Source of the DNA: JACPDH01 sp051305935
Lineage (GTDB): Bacteria > Acidobacteriota > Thermoanaerobaculia > Gp7-AA8
Direction: 5' to 3'
DNA: 9,380 bases
Assembly (NCBI GenBank): GCA_051305935.1
Contig: JBPPMG010000226.1
Coordinates: 1 to 9,380 of the forward strand
Shown: positions 6,901 through 9,380 of the stretch, in pieces
How the letters are laid out: every line of letters starts with the position of its first letter
How positions within the stretch are numbered: position 1 is the first letter of the stretch
Position numbers and translations under genes: made by a program
Notes under the pieces: model-generated
What the model was told of the DNA's origin: nothing
Database searches by the model: none
Seen by the model: the letters and a program-made list of their open reading frames with translations, nothing else

Positions 6901-6968
6901 GGAGGCGAGAGGCGAAAGGCGAGAGGCGATGAGCAAGAACAAGGCGGGAGGCGAAAGACGAGAGGCGA
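6901..6968. repeat. heptamer array, left arm of a long inverted repeat
   Basis: Seven near-identical 7-bp units RAGGCGA occur here: four in tandem at 6902-6929 and three at 6948-6968, one of which is AAGACGA. Bases 6901-6953 pair with 7104-7156 of the right arm at 48 of 53 positions, including perfect 17- and 16-bp stretches (6917-6933 and 6939-6954). The strand is almost all purine plus one C per unit, with GG pairs at regular spacing. The arm begins 14 bp upstream of the putative -10 of the ABC operon. Confidence 0.85.
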
Positions 6969-7102
6969 CAAGCAATCTGAATCGATCATCGGTAACTAGT
7001 TCTAGGGATCGGAGCTTTATCGGCGGACGTTTTCGGCTGCTCTTAGCCTCTCACCCTTCGATCTTCGCCACCCGCCTTCCACCCTCGCCTACTCCTCGCC
7101 TC
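6955..7102. other. spacer between the inverted-repeat arms
   Basis: This is non-coding sequence between the two arms. The central part (about 6970-7045) is less GC-rich than the rest of the window and includes the 8-bp palindrome AACTAGTT and a second copy of TCGATCATCG (6982-6991). The edges contain the innermost heptamers of both arrays. I see no gene, no tRNA and no clear promoter here. Confidence 0.5.
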
Positions 7103-7156
7103 TCGCCTCCCGCCTTGTGCCTACTCATCGCCTCTCGCCTCTCGCCTTTCGCCTCC
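7085..7156. repeat. heptamer array, right arm of the inverted repeat
   Basis: Eight units of TCGCCTY or a close variant lie at 7085-7091, 7096-7102, 7103-7109, 7110-7116 (CCGCCTT), 7128-7134, 7135-7141, 7142-7148 and 7149-7155. Read on the other strand they are the RAGGCGA units of the left arm in the same order, with the same interruption of 11-18 bp between sub-blocks. The array stops 5 bp before TATCAT (7162-7167) and 16 bp before the ECF-like promoter. Confidence 0.85.
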
Positions 7157-7161
7157 CCTGT

Positions 7162-7167
7162 TATCAT
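7162..7167 (+). promoter_or_regulatory. possible -10 element for the sigma operon
   Basis: TATCAT matches the housekeeping -10 TATAAT at five of six positions and would give a leader of about 32 bases to ATG 7206. The -35 position falls inside the right heptamer arm and has no TTGACA-like sequence. It may be an alternative to the ECF-type promoter immediately downstream. Confidence 0.3.
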
Positions 7168-7172
7168 TCGCC

Positions 7173-7198
7173 GGAAACTTTCGATGATTGGAGCCGTA
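7173..7198 (+). promoter_or_regulatory. ECF-type promoter (GGAAAC-N16-CGTA) of the sigma gene
   Basis: GGAAAC at 7173-7178 and CGTA at 7195-7198 are separated by exactly 16 bp, the spacing and consensus known for many ECF sigma promoters (for example TGAAAC-N16-CGTA of Bacillus SigW). Transcription would begin about 6-8 bp after CGTA, at or next to ATG 7206. This is what a positively autoregulated ECF sigma gene would look like. It is a pattern match only. Confidence 0.5.
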
Positions 7199-7205
7199 CC
7201 TCTCG

Positions 7206-7790
7206 ATGGGTGAGACATTGGACGATCGCGCGCTTGTGGGGAGAATTCTCTCCGGGGAACGCGACCTGTTCACGCAACTGGCGCGACGGTACGAGAAGCG
7301 CATCCTCAACTATGTGTACCGGATTACCCACCGCTACGAGGAGGCGCACGACCTCACGCAGGAGATCTTCATCAAGGTGCACGTCGCGCTCGACCGGTAC
7401 GACCCGAAGTTTCAGTTCTCGACCTGGATCTTCCGGATCGCGCAGAACAGCGCCATCGACGCGCTGAGGAAGAAGAGCCTCCCCGAGGTGTCGCTCACGC
7501 GCACTCCCGGCGAGGACGGTGAGGAAGGGCGCGAGCGCGAGATTCCCGACCCGGGCGTTTCCCCCTATCGCGACCTCAAGAACAAGGAGCTCTGCGCGGC
7601 GATCGACGTGGCGATCGAAAAACTGCCACCCGACTATCGCGAGCTGATACAAATGCGGCACTTCGGCGAGCTCTCCTACGAAGAGATCGCCGACATGAAG
7701 AAGATGCCCCTGGGCACGGTGAAGAACAAACTGTTCCGCGCGCGTAACATGCTGAAAGACGCGCTCGAGAACTTCGTGGAGCCACTATGA
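7206..7790 (+). CDS. ECF-family RNA polymerase sigma factor
   Basis: The product has 194 residues from ATG 7206. Region 2 spans about residues 10-90, with the core-binding and -10-recognition segment DLTQEIFIKVHVALDRYD followed by FSTWIFRIAQNSAIDALRK. A charged, poorly conserved linker follows (EDGEEGREREIPDPG). Region 4 (about 127-185) carries LPPDYRELIQMRHFGELSYEEIADM and the helix-turn-helix PLGTVKNKLFRAR that reads the -35 element. The start is uncertain: an in-frame TTG at 7188 would add six residues. I prefer ATG 7206 because the ECF-type promoter spans 7173-7198, while GGAG at 7190-7193 is far for a Shine-Dalgarno. The TGA overlaps the ATG of the anti-sigma gene (ATGA), the usual arrangement of an ECF sigma with its inhibitor. 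Confidence 0.95.
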   Translation: MGETLDDRALVGRILSGERDLFTQLARRYEKRILNYVYRITHRYEEAHDLTQEIFIKVHVALDRYDPKFQFSTWIFRIAQNSAIDALRKKSLPEVSLTRTPGEDGEEGREREIPDPGVSPYRDLKNKELCAAIDVAIEKLPPDYRELIQMRHFGELSYEEIADMKKMPLGTVKNKLFRARNMLKDALENFVEPL

Positions 7791-8248
7791 CCCCCGCCGG
7801 TTGCGACGACTATCTCGCCGATCCCGAGGCCCACGCGGAGCATCTCGGGACGTGCGAAGCCTGCCGCAAGGCGGCCGCGGCGATCGACGCCGCGAGAGTG
7901 GAGTCTCGCCGCGACGTCGTCCCCGCGAAGCTTCCGCTCGCGCCGTGGGAGGGCGCGCGCGAGCGCTCCTGGTCGACGGCGATCGCCGTCGCGGCGGTCG
8001 TCGCAGTCCTTGGAGCGATCGCCTTCATCGCGATCGGCGTGTCGCCACTCGACGGCTTCCTCGCCGCGGTGACGAGCGGACTGCCGGGCGAAGGCACGGA
8101 GAGGCTCGTCGGCGCGATTCCGAACTTTCTCGCGAGCGCCTCGCCGCGCGCGCACCTGCTGATCCTCGTCGCATTCGTCGTCGTCAACGTCATCTTCGTC
8201 GCGCTGTTGCGCCGCCGGACCAGGGGGTACGATGTCCGCCCGCGCTAG
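7787..8248 (+). CDS. putative zinc-motif anti-sigma factor, two membrane segments
   Basis: The product has 153 residues and its start overlaps the sigma stop. H19-LGT-C23-EA-C26 is the H-x3-C-x2-C core of zinc-binding anti-sigma (ZAS) domains, and C6 may be the fourth ligand. Hydrophobic segments lie at about 63-85 and 122-142; the second ends in LRRR, giving a basic cytoplasmic-type end. By family knowledge, such a protein holds the sigma factor at the inner membrane until a signal releases it. The C6-to-H19 distance is only 13 residues, much shorter than in RsrA or ChrR, so the usual first helix of the anti-sigma domain seems missing. No upstream start can supply it: the frame has a TAA at 7745-7747. 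The middle loop is about 36 residues, probably periplasmic. The role is inferred from position and motif; direct homology is not recognised. Confidence 0.75.
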   Translation: MTPAGCDDYLADPEAHAEHLGTCEACRKAAAAIDAARVESRRDVVPAKLPLAPWEGARERSWSTAIAVAAVVAVLGAIAFIAIGVSPLDGFLAAVTSGLPGEGTERLVGAIPNFLASASPRAHLLILVAFVVVNVIFVALLRRRTRGYDVRPR

Positions 8249-9164
8249 ACGGATTCGAGTCGCCCTGGCGCTTTCGCTCGTCGCGCTCGCGACGCTCGCT
8301 GTTCCCCTGCCCGGCGCGAAATCGGGGAGCACTCCTCTCGTCAGCGTCGGAGAGCCGCTGAGGATCAGCGCGCCAATCGCGACGAGCGTCGAAGGCATCG
8401 GCGCCGACGTCCAGATCGATTCACTGGTGCGCGGCGACGTCGTGGTCATCGGCGGCTCGGTTCGCTTCGGCGAGAAGGGCTATGTCGAGGGCGATCTCGT
8501 AGCACTCGGAAGCGCAATCGATCCGAAGGATGCTGCAAAGGTCGGCGGGCGCCTCGTTCAGCCCTTCTGGATCGGCGCGGCGGCGAGCAGACTCCCGAGC
8601 GCCGGCGACCTGCTCGACACGCTCGACCGGCGCTTCTCGCTGCTCATCGTCGCCTTCAAGCTTTCCGTGCTGCTCGTCTGGCTCGCGCTCGCACTCATGT
8701 TCGTGCTCGCAGCGCCGCGCGCGCTTCGCAACTCGTCTCTCGAGGTTCGCGCCGGGCCGTTTCATTCGCTCGTCATCGGCCTCGTCGCGTTCACGAGCCT
8801 GATCCTCACCGCGATCGTCTTCAGCTATCTCATTCCCTACGTGATCGGGATTCCGCTTCTGATCGCGCTCGCGATCGTCGCCGTCGTCGCGAAGGTCTAC
8901 GGCATGATCGCGGTGTTTCACGCGATCGGTACGATGCTCTTCGGCGCGCGCACCCGCGAAGAGCTCGACCGCCGGAGACTCGCCAAGGGCGACCTCGCGA
9001 TGGTCGTCCTCGGCCTTCTCGTTCTCGGTATCGTCCGCATGATCCCCGTCGTCGGCGGCTTCGCGTGGATGATCGCGTCGCTCATCGGCCTCGGCGTCGC
9101 GCTCCAGACCCGCTTCGGCCGCCGCGAGCCATGGTTCCTTTCGCTCGAGGCGAACGAGAACTGA
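8232..9164 (+). CDS. exported/membrane protein with bactofilin-like repeat segment
   Basis: The product has 310 residues. ATG 8232 lies inside the end of the anti-sigma gene (17-bp overlap) with AGGGGG 4 bp upstream, so the third gene is coupled too. An N-terminal signal peptide (ALALSLVALATLAVPLPGA, 11-29) leads to a short domain (about 53-110) with repeated strand-turn patterns, RGDVVVIGGSVRFG and VEGDLVALGSAI. These resemble bactofilin or other polymer-forming beta-helix rungs. Residues 136-161, 178-200, 203-226, 254-268 and 270-291 are hydrophobic, giving about five membrane segments. A charged loop at 239-253 (ARTREELDRRRLAKG) probably faces the cytoplasm. The operon context suggests it senses or answers envelope stress with the sigma/anti-sigma pair. 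I know no firm function; it might equally be a membrane-organising target of the sigma factor. Confidence 0.7.
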   Translation: MSARARRIRVALALSLVALATLAVPLPGAKSGSTPLVSVGEPLRISAPIATSVEGIGADVQIDSLVRGDVVVIGGSVRFGEKGYVEGDLVALGSAIDPKDAAKVGGRLVQPFWIGAAASRLPSAGDLLDTLDRRFSLLIVAFKLSVLLVWLALALMFVLAAPRALRNSSLEVRAGPFHSLVIGLVAFTSLILTAIVFSYLIPYVIGIPLLIALAIVAVVAKVYGMIAVFHAIGTMLFGARTREELDRRRLAKGDLAMVVLGLLVLGIVRMIPVVGGFAWMIASLIGLGVALQTRFGRREPWFLSLEANEN

Positions 9165-9380
9165 GGACGACGACCGGTGAGCAGAAGCTGAAGTTGGAAC
9201 GTAGCACGATAAATTGTTTGCAGCACCGTCCCCGCCACCAGTCGATATTCGTCCCGAACGGGGCTAGTGTAGAGTTTCGCTAGTCCCTTGCCTTTCGTTG
9301 CGACGTATGGCAGGCGATTTCGCGAAGCGCCGACGAGTCGATGTGGTTCATCGGCGAGGAGGCGCGACAAAGAAAGCGGC
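9165..9380. other. right-end region without a convincing gene
   Basis: These 216 bp are less GC-rich than the rest, especially 9185-9300. An ATG at 9307 opens a frame that runs off the edge (MAGDFAKRRRVDVV..., very basic), but no Shine-Dalgarno precedes it, so it is at best a weak candidate for the start of another gene. TAGAGT (9270-9275) could be a -10-like hexamer, without a matching -35. GCTAGT is repeated at 9263-9268 and 9279-9284. I see no terminator after the membrane-protein gene and no tRNA fold. Confidence 0.3.

Noticed and set aside
6870..6989. Longer start for the ABC ATPase at 6989
   Set aside because: The extra 40 residues (with SPLAFRLSP-like text) are a translation of the heptamer repeats. 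The family N-terminus begins at ATG 6869.
6994..7004. Cloning-vector polylinker (ACTAGTTCTAG)
   Set aside because: The match is short and does not continue into further polylinker sequence. The flanks are native-looking, so this is probably chance around an AACTAGTT palindrome.
6901..7156. CRISPR array
   Set aside because: The repeats are 7 bp, mostly back to back without unique spacers of constant length, and change orientation between the two blocks. No cas gene is present.
7188..7205. TTG at 7188 as the sigma start
   Set aside because: It lies inside the predicted ECF promoter, has only a weak purine stretch upstream, and adds six residues not needed by the domain. It is not fully excluded.
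9307..9380. Start of another gene at the right edge
   Set aside because: The frame is open but short, very basic, without a ribosome site or recognisable sequence. It is mentioned in the region entry only.

Overview
The window is GC-rich bacterial chromosome (roughly two-thirds G+C by eye) with strong G/C preference at third codon positions. No phage, plasmid, insertion-sequence, CRISPR or RNA genes are visible. The lineage cannot be fixed from sequence alone. An NtrC-type regulator, a TatT-like lipoprotein, short ECF sigma operons and intergenic CGCCTCT-type heptamer arrays would fit Acidobacteriota or a similar environmental Gram-negative phylum, but that is a guess. Two proteins with lipoprotein-type signals, one of them clear, agree with a diderm envelope.

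Left part (1-2658). The window opens inside a sigma-54-dependent activator (+). Its stop codon interlocks with the stop of a convergent HIT-family hydrolase gene (-). A 156-bp divergent gap follows, holding a possible 32-codon leader ORF with a good Shine-Dalgarno. Next is a two-gene + strand operon joined by an ATGA overlap: an exported serine alpha/beta-hydrolase and a TatT-like helical-repeat lipoprotein.

Middle part (2684-6869). Four genes lie on the minus strand in the order ABC ATPase, prmC (release-factor glutamine methyltransferase), AMP-forming acyl-CoA synthetase, MPPED-type metallophosphoesterase. The gaps between them are 5, 127 and 55 bp. The first two are almost certainly co-transcribed. 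The ATPase has no permease beside it.

Divergent control region (6870-7205). About 330 bp separate the ABC ATPase from an ECF sigma gene. It carries two arrays of 7-bp repeats (RAGGCGA on one side, TCGCCTY on the other) that form a long imperfect inverted repeat: 48 of 53 positions match, and the arms are about 148 bp apart. Each arm lies just upstream of a putative outward promoter. A GGAAAC-N16-CGTA element, matching the classic ECF promoter pattern, ends 7 bp before the sigma start codon and suggests autoregulation.

Right part (7206-9164). Three overlapping genes form a tight operon. They are an ECF sigma factor, a small zinc-motif anti-sigma-like protein with two membrane segments, and an exported or membrane protein with a bactofilin-like repeat segment followed by about five membrane segments. 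The likely logic is an envelope-sensing sigma/anti-sigma switch with a dedicated membrane partner. This cassette and its repeat-flanked promoter are the most interesting part of the window. The last 216 bp are less GC-rich and contain no convincing complete gene.
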